Positions 39,709-47,725 of a stretch of 56,938 nt of DNA are shown here, one piece after another; the first letter of the stretch is position 1, and each line of letters opens with the position of its first letter. The DNA is from an uncultured Eubacteriales bacterium (GTDB taxonomy: Bacteria; Bacillota; Clostridia; Christensenellales; Aristaeellaceae). The stretch is from the NCBI GenBank assembly GCA_902785105.1, contig CACZXF010000024.1:1-56938 (forward strand), read 5' to 3'. A model generated the notes under the pieces. It saw only the letters and a list, made by a program, of their open reading frames with translations, had not been told where the DNA came from and ran no database searches. Both the position numbers and the translations under genes were made by a program.

Positions 39709-41643
39709 ATGAATATGAAGAAATTTTTTTCGCTGCTTTTGGCGCTCGTTTTTGTAGTTACATCGGTGCCGGCCTTTGCGGCGAAGAAGATGCCCTATCG
39801 CATCTATGTGGATGTGACGAACCAGATCGTCACGATTTATTCCAACGAGACGGACGAGATCGTGCGGCAGATGCTCTGCTCCTCCGGCGCGAAGGACGCC
39901 ACGCCCCTGGGCACGTTCATCATGCCGGAGAAGGAGCGCGATTCCGAGCGGACGGAGTGGTTCCACTTCAACGCCTTCGGCGGCTACGCGCGGTACGCTT
40001 CCCGCATACACTATGACGTGATGTTCCACTCCCTGCTGTACAACCGGCCCAACATGGCCTCGCTGAACAAGCAGTCGGTGCTGGACTATGGCAAGGCGGT
40101 CTCCCACGGCTGCATCCGCATGCGCTGGCAGGACGCGGAGTTCATCGCCAAGAACTGCTTAAAGGGCACGTCGGTGAAGATCTACAAGAGCGGCGAGGTG
40201 GACGAGGAGCTTCGGGCGCTGCTGCTGCAAAACAGCTATACCGACGAGAGCGGCATGAGCTATCGTGAATTCCTGGGCATTCCCGACGAGGAGGGCGTCA
40301 TGGGCCGCTATTCCGAAGGGCCCGACGTGCGCGATTTGCAAATGCGCCTGCGCGACCTGGGACTGTATACCGAGGAGGTCTCCGGGGTGTATCAGGTGCC
40401 CACCGTCACCGCCGTGCGCGAGGCCCAGACGCTGATGGGCATGGAGGCCACCGGCGTGGCAACGCTGGAATTCCAGAAGGTGCTCTACTCCGCCGACGCG
40501 CCTGCCGCCATGAATGTGCCCCTGAAGGAGGGCATGAGCGGCCCCGCCGTGCGCCTGCTGCAAACCAATCTGACGGAGCTCCAACTCTACAACGGCGCGC
40601 TGGACGGCGTGTATGACCTGGACGTGGTCGAGGCCGTGAAGGTGTTCCAGGGGGCCTACGGCTATACCATCAACGGCGAAGCCTCCACCGAGGTGCAGAA
40701 GGCCGCTTACTATGAGGCGGGCCGCATGAAGGCCATGTTCGGCGAGGACGGCGGCTACACCCTCCAGACCGTGGACGAGGAGATCACCATGGCCACCGTC
40801 ACCTGCGAGCTGGGCGTGCGGATGCGCGAGGGCAAGTCCGTGGAGAGCGACAAGCTGGGCCTGCTCAAGCTGGGCGACACCGTGGTGGTCGCGGAGCAGG
40901 GCGACGAGTGGAGCAAGGTCCAGAAGGGCAAGAACGCCGGGTACGTCATGAACAAGTATCTGGACATGTATCCCCAGAGCATCTCTTCCCTGAAGTATGT
41001 CTCCGACAGCACCGGCGATTCCTACACCATCGGCTATACCGCCAAGGACTACTTCTCCGGCGCGGATCTGCCCGCGGACCGGTTCTCGGACTATCTGACC
41101 TCCGGCGGCTCGCTGGACAGCTATGACAACATCGTGGAGTACGCCACCGTCAACACTGCCAGCGATTCCGTGACGCTGAACCTGCGCGAATCGCCCACCA
41201 CCGACAGCGCCATACTGGCCGCGCTGCCCAACGGCACCGAGGCGAAGGTCAGCTCCAAGAGCGGCGACTGGTCGCTGGTGTCCATCGACGGCCAGCAGGG
41301 CTATCTGCTCAACGAGTACCTCGAATTCCGCACCGGCCCCGAGATGAGCGAGGCCGACCGCGCCGCCGCCATGGCGGACGATGAGTTCATCGACGACGTC
41401 CCCGAGGAGGACGCCCCCGGCCAGGTGGAGCACGCCGAAGTCGCCTGCGACACCGCCGAAAAGGCCGCCGTCTACGCGGAGGACTCCGGCGACGCCAAGG
41501 TGCTGGGCAGTCTCAAGAACGGCATCAAGGTGGACGTGCTGCAAACCGTCGGCGGATGGAGCCTCATCAGCTATCAGGACCATCAGGGCTACATGCGCGA
41601 GGAGGACCTGAGGTTCCTCGTCGCGGAGGAAGCCACGGTATAA
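39709..41643 (+). CDS. Secreted L,D-transpeptidase with two peptidoglycan-binding and three SH3b domains
   Basis: 644 residues. A signal peptide (1-25, cleaved near AFA-AKK) is followed by a YkuD catalytic domain (about 28-165) with the signature SHGCIRMRW; Cys135 is the nucleophile. Two PG_binding_1 repeats follow at about 205-250 and 280-330 (VRDLQMRLRDLGLY; VRLLQTNLTELQLY). Three bacterial SH3 repeats cover about 362-420, 480-545 and 580-640. The enzyme should form 3-3 cross-links or attach proteins to peptidoglycan. The ATG at 39709 is preferred over the GTG at 39703 because GAGG lies 9 bases upstream. It is monocistronic with promoter and terminator. Three SH3b domains make it larger than usual for the family. 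Confidence 0.92.
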   Translation: MNMKKFFSLLLALVFVVTSVPAFAAKKMPYRIYVDVTNQIVTIYSNETDEIVRQMLCSSGAKDATPLGTFIMPEKERDSERTEWFHFNAFGGYARYASRIHYDVMFHSLLYNRPNMASLNKQSVLDYGKAVSHGCIRMRWQDAEFIAKNCLKGTSVKIYKSGEVDEELRALLLQNSYTDESGMSYREFLGIPDEEGVMGRYSEGPDVRDLQMRLRDLGLYTEEVSGVYQVPTVTAVREAQTLMGMEATGVATLEFQKVLYSADAPAAMNVPLKEGMSGPAVRLLQTNLTELQLYNGALDGVYDLDVVEAVKVFQGAYGYTINGEASTEVQKAAYYEAGRMKAMFGEDGGYTLQTVDEEITMATVTCELGVRMREGKSVESDKLGLLKLGDTVVVAEQGDEWSKVQKGKNAGYVMNKYLDMYPQSISSLKYVSDSTGDSYTIGYTAKDYFSGADLPADRFSDYLTSGGSLDSYDNIVEYATVNTASDSVTLNLRESPTTDSAILAALPNGTEAKVSSKSGDWSLVSIDGQQGYLLNEYLEFRTGPEMSEADRAAAMADDEFIDDVPEEDAPGQVEHAEVACDTAEKAAVYAEDSGDAKVLGSLKNGIKVDVLQTVGGWSLISYQDHQGYMREEDLRFLVAEEATV

Positions 41644-41660
41644 ATCAGGAATCCCACAGG

Positions 41661-41685
41661 GAGGACGGCAATGCCGTCCTCATTT
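41661..41685 (+). terminator. Terminator of the L,D-transpeptidase gene
   Basis: A perfect GAGGACGGCA / TGCCGTCCTC hairpin (41661-41681) followed by ATTT, 18 bases after the stop. A second inverted repeat, TGCTTATA-GGTC-TATAAGCA (41697-41716), follows and may be an operator or small hairpin. Confidence 0.7.
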
Positions 41686-41795
41686 GCTATCAATAATGCT
41701 TATAGGTCTATAAGCACATATAAAATAAACTGCGTAATGGAACAAAATATGCCAATAAACCGTCGTAATTAATGAAAAATATATATATTTGTGCC

Positions 41796-41871
41796 TTATT
41801 ATAGCATGCTTTCCTGATAACGAAAATTTATAAATTTACTTGACATTCGTTATGGAGGTATGCTATAATAA
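41796..41871 (+). promoter_or_regulatory. Large imperfect palindrome containing the promoter of the HPr-like gene
   Basis: -35 TTGACA (41840-41845), an 18-base spacer and an extended -10 TGCTATAAT (-10 at 41864-41869). The promoter sits inside nested inverted repeats: outer arms TTATTATAGCAT (41796-41807) / ATGCTATAATAA (41860-41871), perfect over 12 bases, and inner arms ATAACGAA (41817-41824) / TTCGTTAT (41846-41853). The outer arm therefore duplicates the -10 element in mirror image. Confidence 0.7.
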
Positions 41872-41927
41872 GTTAACAAACCTATATTTGCAATTTAACG
41901 ACTTTGACGGTGAAGGAGGCGCTTTTT

Positions 41928-42155
41928 ATGTTCAGGCTTGACGTACATTTGAAGGACATTGAGGCCATCAAGAGCTTCGTCAACATCACCAACCGCTACC
42001 CATTCCACATCGCGCTGAGGCAGGATCGCGCCTTGATTGACGCAAAGTCGCTGATGGGCATATTCAGCCTCGACCACTCAAGGCCGGTGATGGTGGAGGC
42101 CTACGGCAAGGAGGCCCACGTTCTGAGGGACGCGCTGGAGGAGTTCGCCGTTTAG
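41928..42155 (+). CDS. HPr-like protein lacking the active-site histidine
   Basis: 75 residues with the HPr fold pattern. The second half keeps IDAKSLMGIFSLDHSRPV, where Ser41 matches the regulatory Ser46 of HPr. The LHARPA loop with phospho-accepting His15 is absent (the region reads NITNRYPFHIAL). It is therefore unlikely to carry phosphate in the sugar phosphotransferase system, but could be an HPr-kinase target or regulator, like other Ser-only HPr paralogues. The ATG at 41928 has AAGGAGG upstream. It has its own strong promoter, and its terminator (42355) is separated from it by an inserted element. Confidence 0.7.
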   Translation: MFRLDVHLKDIEAIKSFVNITNRYPFHIALRQDRALIDAKSLMGIFSLDHSRPVMVEAYGKEAHVLRDALEEFAV

Positions 42156-42160
42156 AAAAA

Positions 42161-42351
42161 GTAACTGTACAGTCTGCTCGATAAATTGGAATTTGTCGAG
42201 CAGTCAAACCAACCCTGTAGGGGCGCCGTTTCGGCGCCCGCCTTGTACGAAGCACATCGTCCTACCCGGCGGGCGGCGCAACGCCGCCCCTACAGGAGGG
42301 CGGGTAACTCCCCGATAAATCCCCGTTTCATATCGAGGACTGTATAGTTAC
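42161..42351. repeat. Composite element C with an additional outer inverted repeat
   Basis: Borders GATAAATTGGAATTTGTCGA (from 42180) and CTCCCCGATAAATCCCCG (to about 42328) surround a core-1 palindrome (42213-42296). Outside these, GTAACTGTACAGTC (42161-42174) and GACTGTATAGTTAC (42338-42351) form a further 14-bp inverted repeat with one mismatch. The left border is itself a hairpin (CTGCTCGA/TCGAGCAG). The element sits between the HPr-like gene and its terminator. Confidence 0.85.
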
Positions 42352-42354
42352 CAG

Positions 42355-42400
42355 AAAAAAGGAATTTCCCGTAATATTGTCACGGGAAATTCCTTTTTTT
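42355..42400. terminator. Strong bidirectional terminator
   Basis: AAAAAAGGAATTTCCCGT / ACGGGAAATTCCTTTTTTT is a perfect long stem (42355-42372 / 42382-42400) with an A-run before and a T-run after. It is about 200 bases downstream of the HPr-like gene, because element C lies in between. Confidence 0.85.
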
Positions 42401-42426
42401 GTGTACTGCTTCTGTGACAAACCCTG

Positions 42427-42435
42427 TGCTATAAT
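42427..42435 (+). promoter_or_regulatory. Extended -10 promoter of the GG-leader SH3 gene
   Basis: TGCTATAAT (-10 TATAAT at 42430-42435) is a full extended -10; the -35 (TGCTTC region) is poor. It lies 35 bases upstream of the ATG. Confidence 0.5.
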
Positions 42436-42469
42436 GATGCCATCAAATGAACGACAGGAGGTCGTCCCA

Positions 42470-42739
42470 ATGAGCGAGAATATCAATGAGAACATCGTCG
42501 AGCTGGAGGATGCCGAGCTGGAAGAGGTCGCCGGCGGCAAGGATATATTGAAGGTGCGCAAGGGCGAGGTCAACATCCGCTCCGGCCCCGGCAAGGAGTA
42601 CGGAGTCGTCGCCATCATGCTGCGCGGCGACGAGCTGCTGAACCTCTATGAGAAGAAGAAGGACAAGCACGGCAAGACCTGGATGAAGGTCCGCGCCGTG
42701 GACCAGAATGGGTGGATTCGCTCTGATCTGGTGAAGTAA
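42470..42739 (+). CDS. Small SH3-domain protein with a double-glycine (bacteriocin-type) leader
   Basis: 89 residues. Residues 1-23 (ending ELEDAELEEVAGG) have the form of a double-glycine leader: acidic, helix-prone, ELxxVxGG, no hydrophobic core. Peptidase-containing ABC transporters cleave such leaders after GG. The rest (about 27-89) is one bacterial SH3 domain (VNIRSGPGKEYGVV ... WMKVRAVDQNGWIRSDLV). Export by a C39-peptidase transporter as a small wall-binding protein is the simplest reading, but no such transporter is in the window. The ATG at 42470 follows AGGAGG. It is monocistronic. Confidence 0.75.
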   Translation: MSENINENIVELEDAELEEVAGGKDILKVRKGEVNIRSGPGKEYGVVAIMLRGDELLNLYEKKKDKHGKTWMKVRAVDQNGWIRSDLVK

Positions 42740-42748
42740 ATACATTAA

Positions 42749-42787
42749 CCCCCTTTCCCCGGTTCGCGTGACCCGGGGGGTTTTTTA
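42749..42787 (+). terminator. Terminator of the GG-leader SH3 gene
   Basis: A C-rich/G-rich stem (CCCCGG with CCGGGG around TTCGCGTGA) is followed by six T. Confidence 0.75.
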
Positions 42788-42821
42788 ATGGGGAATGTTG
42801 GCAATCAATCGGTCTTTCCTC

Positions 42822-42963
42822 GATAAATTGAAGTTTATCGAGGAAACAAATTATCCCTGTAGGGGCGCCGTTTCGGCGCCCGCCTTGTACGAAGCACATC
42901 GTCCTACCCGGCGGGCGGCGCAACGCCGCCCCTACAGGAGAGTTCACATCTCCCCGACCTGTC
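42822..42963. repeat. Composite element D
   Basis: The left border TCCTCGATAAATTGAAG forms a hairpin with TTTATCGAGGA. A core-1 palindrome follows (42855-42938), whose interior (CCTTGTACGAAGCACATCGT...) is identical to that of element C. The right border is worn (CTCCCCGACC). The rest of the gap to 43050 shows only a CTTTT/GAAAAG dyad. Confidence 0.8.
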
Positions 42964-43053
42964 CTAAATCTTCTCAAAACCTGCCCATTACCTTGGTATA
43001 CTTACCCAATAATAACTTTTCTGCGAAAAGTGGCAAAAAATTTTCGGAAAGAC

Positions 43054-43082
43054 TGGACAAATCGGATGTTTTATAGTATAAT
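43054..43082 (+). promoter_or_regulatory. Promoter of the sugar ABC importer
   Basis: -35 TGGACA (43054-43059), 17 bases, -10 TATAAT (43077-43082). Confidence 0.65.
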
Positions 43083-43115
43083 GTGTTCAGTGCCGCGATG
43101 AAGGCTTTTTTTCAG

Positions 43116-43145
43116 GGAATTAACGAAAACGTTAGAGTTAATTCC
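43116..43145 (+). promoter_or_regulatory. Candidate operator/hairpin in the importer leader
   Basis: TAACG-AAAA-CGTTA (43121-43134) is a perfect dyad of a type bound by LacI-family regulators. It is nested in GGAATTAAC (43116-43124) / GTTAATTCC (43137-43145). It lies about 35 bases downstream of the promoter, a good position for a roadblock repressor. The regulator is unknown. Confidence 0.45.
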
Positions 43146-43232
43146 GTGTTGAGAAATTGCCGGAGGTCGCAGCCGAATACATTGGCAAAGCCGCCTGGAC
43201 GGCTTCGCAAAATAGAATAAGGAGGAATCCCC

Positions 43233-44591
43233 ATGAAGAAAGTTCTCGCTCTGGTTCTGGCTGCCGTCATGCTGATCGCGGCTGTGCCCTTTGCCATGGC
43301 TGAGGAAGAGGTCACCCTGAACGTCTGGTCCTTCACCAACGAGTTCCAGGGCATGATCGAGAAGTATTTCGCCCCCTCCCATCCGAACATCAAGTTCAAC
43401 TTCACCCTGTATCCCACCGACGGCGGCGAGTACACCTCCCACGTCGACACCCTGTTCGCCGCTGACGCCACCGCCGAGGACGCTCCCGACGTGTTCACCC
43501 TCGAGGCCGCGTTCGTCAAGAAGTATGTCAACAGCGACTGGACCGCTGATCTGAAGGACCTGGGCTTCACCGACGAGGACTTCGCCACCTGCATCCCCGC
43601 CATGCTGCAGATCGGCGCCAATCCCGACGGCGTTCAGAAGGGCCTGGCCTGGCAGTCCACCCCCGGCGCTCTGATGTATCGCGCTGACCTGGCTGAGAAG
43701 TACCTGGGCGTCACCACCCCCGAGGAGTTCCAGGAGAAGGTTGCCGATTGGGATGCCTTCCTGGAGACCGCTGAGGAGCTGAAGGAAGCCTCCGACGGCG
43801 CCTGCAAGATGTTCTGCGCCACCGGCGACATCTGGAACGCCTATCAGTACAACCGCTCCCAGGGCTGGGTCGTTGACGGCAAGCTGGTCATCGACGACGT
43901 CCTGTATGATTTCCTCGACCTGGTCAAGACCGCTGAGGAAGAGGACCTCTACGCCAAGGGCATGGCCTGGCAGGAGACCTGGTTCGCCGGCATGAACGGC
44001 ACCAACGAGATCATGTGCTACCTGCTGCCCACCTGGGGCCTGCATTACACCCTGAAGCCCAACTGCGTGCCCGGCGCTTCCGGCGACATGAGCGACGAAG
44101 AGCTGAAGAAGCTGAGCGACGAGAACGGCGGCACCTTCGGCCTGTGGCGCATGGTTGCCGGCCCCGTCGGCTATAGCTGGGGCGGCACCTGGGTTGCCGC
44201 CAACGCTGCCAAGGTCGCGGCTGCTGACGATGCCAAGAAGGCTGCTATCAAGGAGCTCATCCGCTTCTTCACCCTGGATCCCGACTTCCTGTACACCTAT
44301 GCCAAGGATTCCGGCGACTTCGTGTCCAACAACGCGGTCGTTGAGAAGATCGTCGCCGAGGGCGGCACGCCCAACCCCTTCCTGGGCGGCCAGGATCACT
44401 ACAGCATCTTCGCGCAGGCTGCCAATCTGGCCAATGCCTCCACGATGACTGACTACGACGAGACCATGAACAAGCTGTGGGACGACAACGTGACCCAGCC
44501 CTACATCAAGGGCGAGGTTGACCTTGATACCGCCATCGCGAACTTCAAGGCCCAGGTTGCCGCTCAGTTCACCGGCCTGACCGTCGAATAA
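43233..44591 (+). CDS. Extracellular solute-binding protein, family 1 (sugar ABC importer)
   Basis: 452 residues with a signal peptide (1-23, VPFAMA-EEE) and the family-1 binding-protein fold (VTLNVWSFTNEFQGMIEKY at the mature start). Many aromatic residues in the cleft region suggest a carbohydrate ligand, which cannot be named. There is no lipobox Cys at the cleavage site, unusual for a Gram-positive binding protein, which is normally a lipoprotein; retention at the cell is therefore unexplained. The start at 43233 follows AAGGAGG. It is the first gene of an importer with two permeases; codon use is strongly biased, suggesting high expression. Confidence 0.9.
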   Translation: MKKVLALVLAAVMLIAAVPFAMAEEEVTLNVWSFTNEFQGMIEKYFAPSHPNIKFNFTLYPTDGGEYTSHVDTLFAADATAEDAPDVFTLEAAFVKKYVNSDWTADLKDLGFTDEDFATCIPAMLQIGANPDGVQKGLAWQSTPGALMYRADLAEKYLGVTTPEEFQEKVADWDAFLETAEELKEASDGACKMFCATGDIWNAYQYNRSQGWVVDGKLVIDDVLYDFLDLVKTAEEEDLYAKGMAWQETWFAGMNGTNEIMCYLLPTWGLHYTLKPNCVPGASGDMSDEELKKLSDENGGTFGLWRMVAGPVGYSWGGTWVAANAAKVAAADDAKKAAIKELIRFFTLDPDFLYTYAKDSGDFVSNNAVVEKIVAEGGTPNPFLGGQDHYSIFAQAANLANASTMTDYDETMNKLWDDNVTQPYIKGEVDLDTAIANFKAQVAAQFTGLTVE

Positions 44592-44609
44592 TTTCCCCGG
44601 ACACTTCAA

Positions 44610-44639
44610 GGGACTGCCCCCCAACCGGGAGGCAGTCCC
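44610..44639 (+). terminator. Attenuator hairpin after the binding-protein gene
   Basis: GGGACTGCC (44610-44618) / GGCAGTCCC (44631-44639) with no T-run. Such hairpins between binding-protein and permease genes usually protect the upstream mRNA and reduce read-through. Confidence 0.55.
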
Positions 44640-44650
44640 ATTCCATAGTC

Positions 44651-44703
44651 GGAATTGGGAAGTGGGGAATGGGGAATGGAAGCAGAACGTTCATTCCCAA
44701 TTC
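44651..44703. repeat. Inverted repeat, 'GGAATTGGGAA' type
   Basis: GGAATTGGGAA (44651-44661) and TTCCCAATTCC (44693-44703) enclose tandem GGGGAAT units. It adjoins a core-2 chain (44730-44919). Confidence 0.7.
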
Positions 44704-44729
44704 CCCGATTCCGGGAGGTTGGCGGAAAG

Positions 44730-44919
44730 CCACCTCATCCGCCCCTCACGGGGCACCTGACAAGGGCCTGCCGACCCCATCTCGCTGAAAACAGTCCACT
44801 GGACTGTTTTCCGGGCACTCGATGCTCCTCAAGGGGAAGGCAGGGGCTGAGAACCCTGGTAACCCAAAAGCCTTCCCCTTGAGGGGAAGGTGGCCCGCGA
44901 AGCGGGTCGGATGAGGTGG
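44730..44919. repeat. Core-2 hairpin chain
   Basis: CCACCTCATCCG (44730-44741) and CGGATGAGGTGG (44908-44919) bracket several inner hairpins, including GAAAACAGTCC/GGACTGTTTTC and CCTTCCCCTTGAGGGGAAGG. The same brackets occur in elements B and E. It lies between the binding-protein gene and the first permease. Confidence 0.85.
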
Positions 44920-44968
44920 GTTACCCGCAAACGCTTGATTTCATCATCTCACAGAAAGGGTGTAAGGT

Positions 44969-45907
44969 ATGCAGGCAGGCGGCAACAAGCCCAAGAAGAT
45001 CACATACGATCATTACGGCTACCTGTTCATCGCGCCGTTCTTCATTGTATTCCTGGTTTTCCAGCTCTATCCCATCTTCTTCACCTTCCGCACGTCCCTG
45101 ACGGACGCGGTGGGTTGGGACAAGATACTGAACAACTCCATCATCGGCCTGGACAACTACAAGACGCTGTTCACGCCCAACGACGTGTCCGGCCTCTACT
45201 GGCTGTCCTTCAAGAACACCATCATCATGTGGCTGTTCAACTTCGTGCCGCAGATCGGCTTCGCGCTGATCCTGGCCAGCTGGTTCACCGACAAGCACCT
45301 GCACCTGAAGGGTCAGGGCGCTTATAAAGTGATGATCTTCATGCCGAACATCATCACCGCCGCCACCATCGGTATGCTGTTCTATTCGCTGTTCTCCTAT
45401 CCCATCGCGCCGGTGAACACCATGCTGCAAAAGCTGGGCATACTGAACACGCCCTTTGAATACTTCCGCAATGTGGCCTCCTCCCGGGGCATCGTATCCT
45501 TCATCCAGTGGTGGATGTGGTACGGCAATACCATGATCATCATGATCGCGGGCATGTCCGGCATCAATCCGTCTCTGTTCGAGGCGGCGATGATCGACGG
45601 CTGCACCAGCCGGCAGATCTTCTGGAAGATCACCCTGCCGCTGATCAAGCCCATACTGCTGTACAACCTGGTCACCTCCCTGGTCGGCGGCCTGACCATG
45701 TTCGATATCCCCCACCTGATGACCCAGGGCAACCCCAACAACATGACCAACACCGTGGCCCGCTTCATCTATCAGCAGGGCTTCACGGGCACCTACAACT
45801 TCAATATGGCCTCCGCCGGTTCCGTGGTGCTGTTCGGCATCATCATCATCTGCTCCATCTTCCTGAACATGCTGATGAAGGACCGGCCCGTGGGCAAGAA
45901 GCACTAA
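44969..45907 (+). CDS. Sugar ABC transporter permease, MalF/UgpA type
   Basis: 312 residues with six predicted helices (first: YLFIAPFFIVFLVFQLYPIFF). The ATPase-contact EAA loop is clear: FEAAMIDGCTSRQIFWKITLPLIKP. With the second permease it forms the membrane channel for the binding protein encoded upstream. The start at 44969 has AAAGGGTG upstream. It is followed after 13 bases by the second permease. No ATPase gene lies nearby, so a shared MsmX-like ATPase encoded elsewhere is probable. Confidence 0.92.
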   Translation: MQAGGNKPKKITYDHYGYLFIAPFFIVFLVFQLYPIFFTFRTSLTDAVGWDKILNNSIIGLDNYKTLFTPNDVSGLYWLSFKNTIIMWLFNFVPQIGFALILASWFTDKHLHLKGQGAYKVMIFMPNIITAATIGMLFYSLFSYPIAPVNTMLQKLGILNTPFEYFRNVASSRGIVSFIQWWMWYGNTMIIMIAGMSGINPSLFEAAMIDGCTSRQIFWKITLPLIKPILLYNLVTSLVGGLTMFDIPHLMTQGNPNNMTNTVARFIYQQGFTGTYNFNMASAGSVVLFGIIIICSIFLNMLMKDRPVGKKH

Positions 45908-45920
45908 GGAGGCGAGCGTT

Positions 45921-47399
45921 ATGAAGCGTACCAAGAAAATGCTCAGCCTCGCGCTGATTGCCATCACCATCATCTGCCTGTTCCTGCCCATCGCCACCTT
46001 CCAGGAGAACGCCTCCGGGGCCCTGGCCGGCGACATCACCAAGCAGCAGGACAAGCTGGACCGCGCCAACGCCAAGCTGGAGCGCGACACCAAGGCCGGC
46101 AAGGACGCCGACACCCTGGCCAAGGACCAGGCCAAGGTGGACAAGGAGCAGGCCGCGCTGGACGAGCTGATCGCCCAGTCCGAGGCCGCGGCGGACAACG
46201 CGGGCGGCGGGCTGCGCTATTCCCTGCTGCCCGGCAAGCTTCCCGCCGAGCTGGAGCTGGATATGCAGGTCATCAACTCCTACAAGCTGTATGACGCCAA
46301 CTTCTCCGGCTTCTATATGTGCATCTGGGCCGTGCTGGCCCTGCTGGTGCTGACGCTGCTGCTGGAGCTGTCCGCGGGCGATAAGATCGTCAGCAAGTGC
46401 TACACCTTCGCCAGCTTCACCAACCTGGCCGCGATCATACTCATCGCCTACACGCTGATGCGGCTGGGCGCCTTCCCCATCAAGCCCCCCTATTCCAACG
46501 CGATGATCAATTCCGTCATCGCCTGCCTGCTGGTGATACTGCCCATCGTGGTGCTGGGCATCAACCTGTCCAACGTGTTCAACAGCAAGCGCTCGATGAT
46601 CTACGTGCTGTGCGTGTTCCTGTGCTTCCTGTCGATCGTGCCCTTCTGGATCATGATCGTCAACTCCACCCGCTCCAGCCAGCAGATCCAGCAGGGCGTC
46701 TCCCTGCTGCCCTCCAAGTACTTCCTGTACAACTGGCAGGTGCTGCAGAGCAAGAACTTCGACCTGATGACCGGCTTCCGGAACAGCGCCATCATCGCCT
46801 TCGGCTCCACGATCCTCAGCGTCTACTTCTCCGCACTGACGGCCTACGGCATTACGGTCTATAACTTCAAGGGCCGCAAGCTCGCCATCGCCATCATACT
46901 GGGCATACTGATGATCCCCACCCAGGTCACCGCTACCGGCTTCTACATCTTCATGTATCAGCTCGGCTGGGTCAACAGCTATCTGCCGCTGATCATCCCG
47001 TCCATCGCGGCGGCGTCCACCGTCTACTTCTTCAAGCAGTATCTGGAGGCCAACTTCCAGATCGCGCTGGTCGAGGCGGCGCGCATCGACGGCGCGGGCG
47101 AGTTCAAGATCTTCAACAGCATCATCATGCCCATCATGGTGCCCGCCATGGCCACCATGGGCATCATGGCCGTCATCGGAAGCTGGAACAACTACCTGAC
47201 CCCCTTGATGTTGCTGACCAACCCCAACATGAAGACCCTCCCCATGATGGTCAAGGAGCTCCGCGGCGATATCTACCGCACCGAGTTCGGCTCCATCTAC
47301 CTGGGCCTCACCATGACCGCCCTGCCGCTGATCATCGTCTACTTCGCCTTCAGCAAGTACATCATCGCCGGCATCGCCGTGGGCGGCGTCAAGGAATAA
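45921..47399 (+). CDS. Sugar ABC transporter permease, MalG type, with a long N-terminal extension
   Basis: 492 residues, about 200 longer than a usual MalG. The C-terminal 290 residues are a normal permease (FWIMIVNSTRSSQQIQQG; EAA loop VEAARIDGAGEFKIFNSIIMPIMVP). The N-terminal extension has one helix (10-27), an external charged coiled-coil (about 40-95, KQQDKLDRANAKLERDTKAG) and three more helices (about 130-225). Such extended MalG proteins occur in some Clostridia; the role of the coiled-coil is unknown. The start at 45921 follows AGGAGG. It is the last gene of the importer operon. Confidence 0.9.
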   Translation: MKRTKKMLSLALIAITIICLFLPIATFQENASGALAGDITKQQDKLDRANAKLERDTKAGKDADTLAKDQAKVDKEQAALDELIAQSEAAADNAGGGLRYSLLPGKLPAELELDMQVINSYKLYDANFSGFYMCIWAVLALLVLTLLLELSAGDKIVSKCYTFASFTNLAAIILIAYTLMRLGAFPIKPPYSNAMINSVIACLLVILPIVVLGINLSNVFNSKRSMIYVLCVFLCFLSIVPFWIMIVNSTRSSQQIQQGVSLLPSKYFLYNWQVLQSKNFDLMTGFRNSAIIAFGSTILSVYFSALTAYGITVYNFKGRKLAIAIILGILMIPTQVTATGFYIFMYQLGWVNSYLPLIIPSIAAASTVYFFKQYLEANFQIALVEAARIDGAGEFKIFNSIIMPIMVPAMATMGIMAVIGSWNNYLTPLMLLTNPNMKTLPMMVKELRGDIYRTEFGSIYLGLTMTALPLIIVYFAFSKYIIAGIAVGGVKE

Positions 47400-47413
47400 G
47401 CAGTACCAATATC

Positions 47414-47449
47414 AAACTCCCATGCCTCATGCGACATGGGAGTTTTTTT
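47414..47449 (+). terminator. Terminator of the ABC importer operon
   Basis: AAACTCCCATG / CATGGGAGTTT stem (47414-47424 / 47435-47445) followed by seven T in total. Confidence 0.9.
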
Positions 47450-47454
47450 GGAGT

Positions 47455-47702
47455 GATAAACGGGGATTTGTCGGGATGTCGTTCGAGGCCACCTCATCCG
47501 GCGCTTCGGTGCCGCGGCTCAAATCTTCGATTTGAGCCGTGGCAGTCTGGCCTTTGGCCAGACCAACTTTGCCAAAGGCAAAGTTGCCTCCGCGCCACCT
47601 TCCCCTCAAGGGGAAGAGCCCTTGCCTTCCCCTTGAGGGGAAGGTGCCCGTGAGGGCGGATGAGGTGGCCTACCCGCTTTCCCCTACAAATTCCAATTTA
47701 CC
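47455..47702. repeat. Composite element E (border repeats around a core-2 hairpin chain)
   Basis: Borders GATAAACGGGGATTTGTCGG (47455) and ACAAATTCCAATTTA (to about 47700). Inside, CCACCTCATCCG / CGGATGAGGTGG bracket at least four perfect hairpins in a row: GGCTCAAATC/GATTTGAGCC, GTCTGGCC/GGCCAGAC, AACTTTGCC/GGCAAAGTT and CCTTCCCC/GGGGAAGG. It ends 24 bases before the shikimate kinase ATG, so it forms the upstream region of that gene. Confidence 0.88.
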
Positions 47703-47725
47703 GAACGAATATAAAAGGAGCAAAC

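Noticed and set aside
44660-44882. A 75-codon open frame in the gap after the binding-protein gene
   Set aside because: It consists of translated hairpin repeats without a ribosome site.
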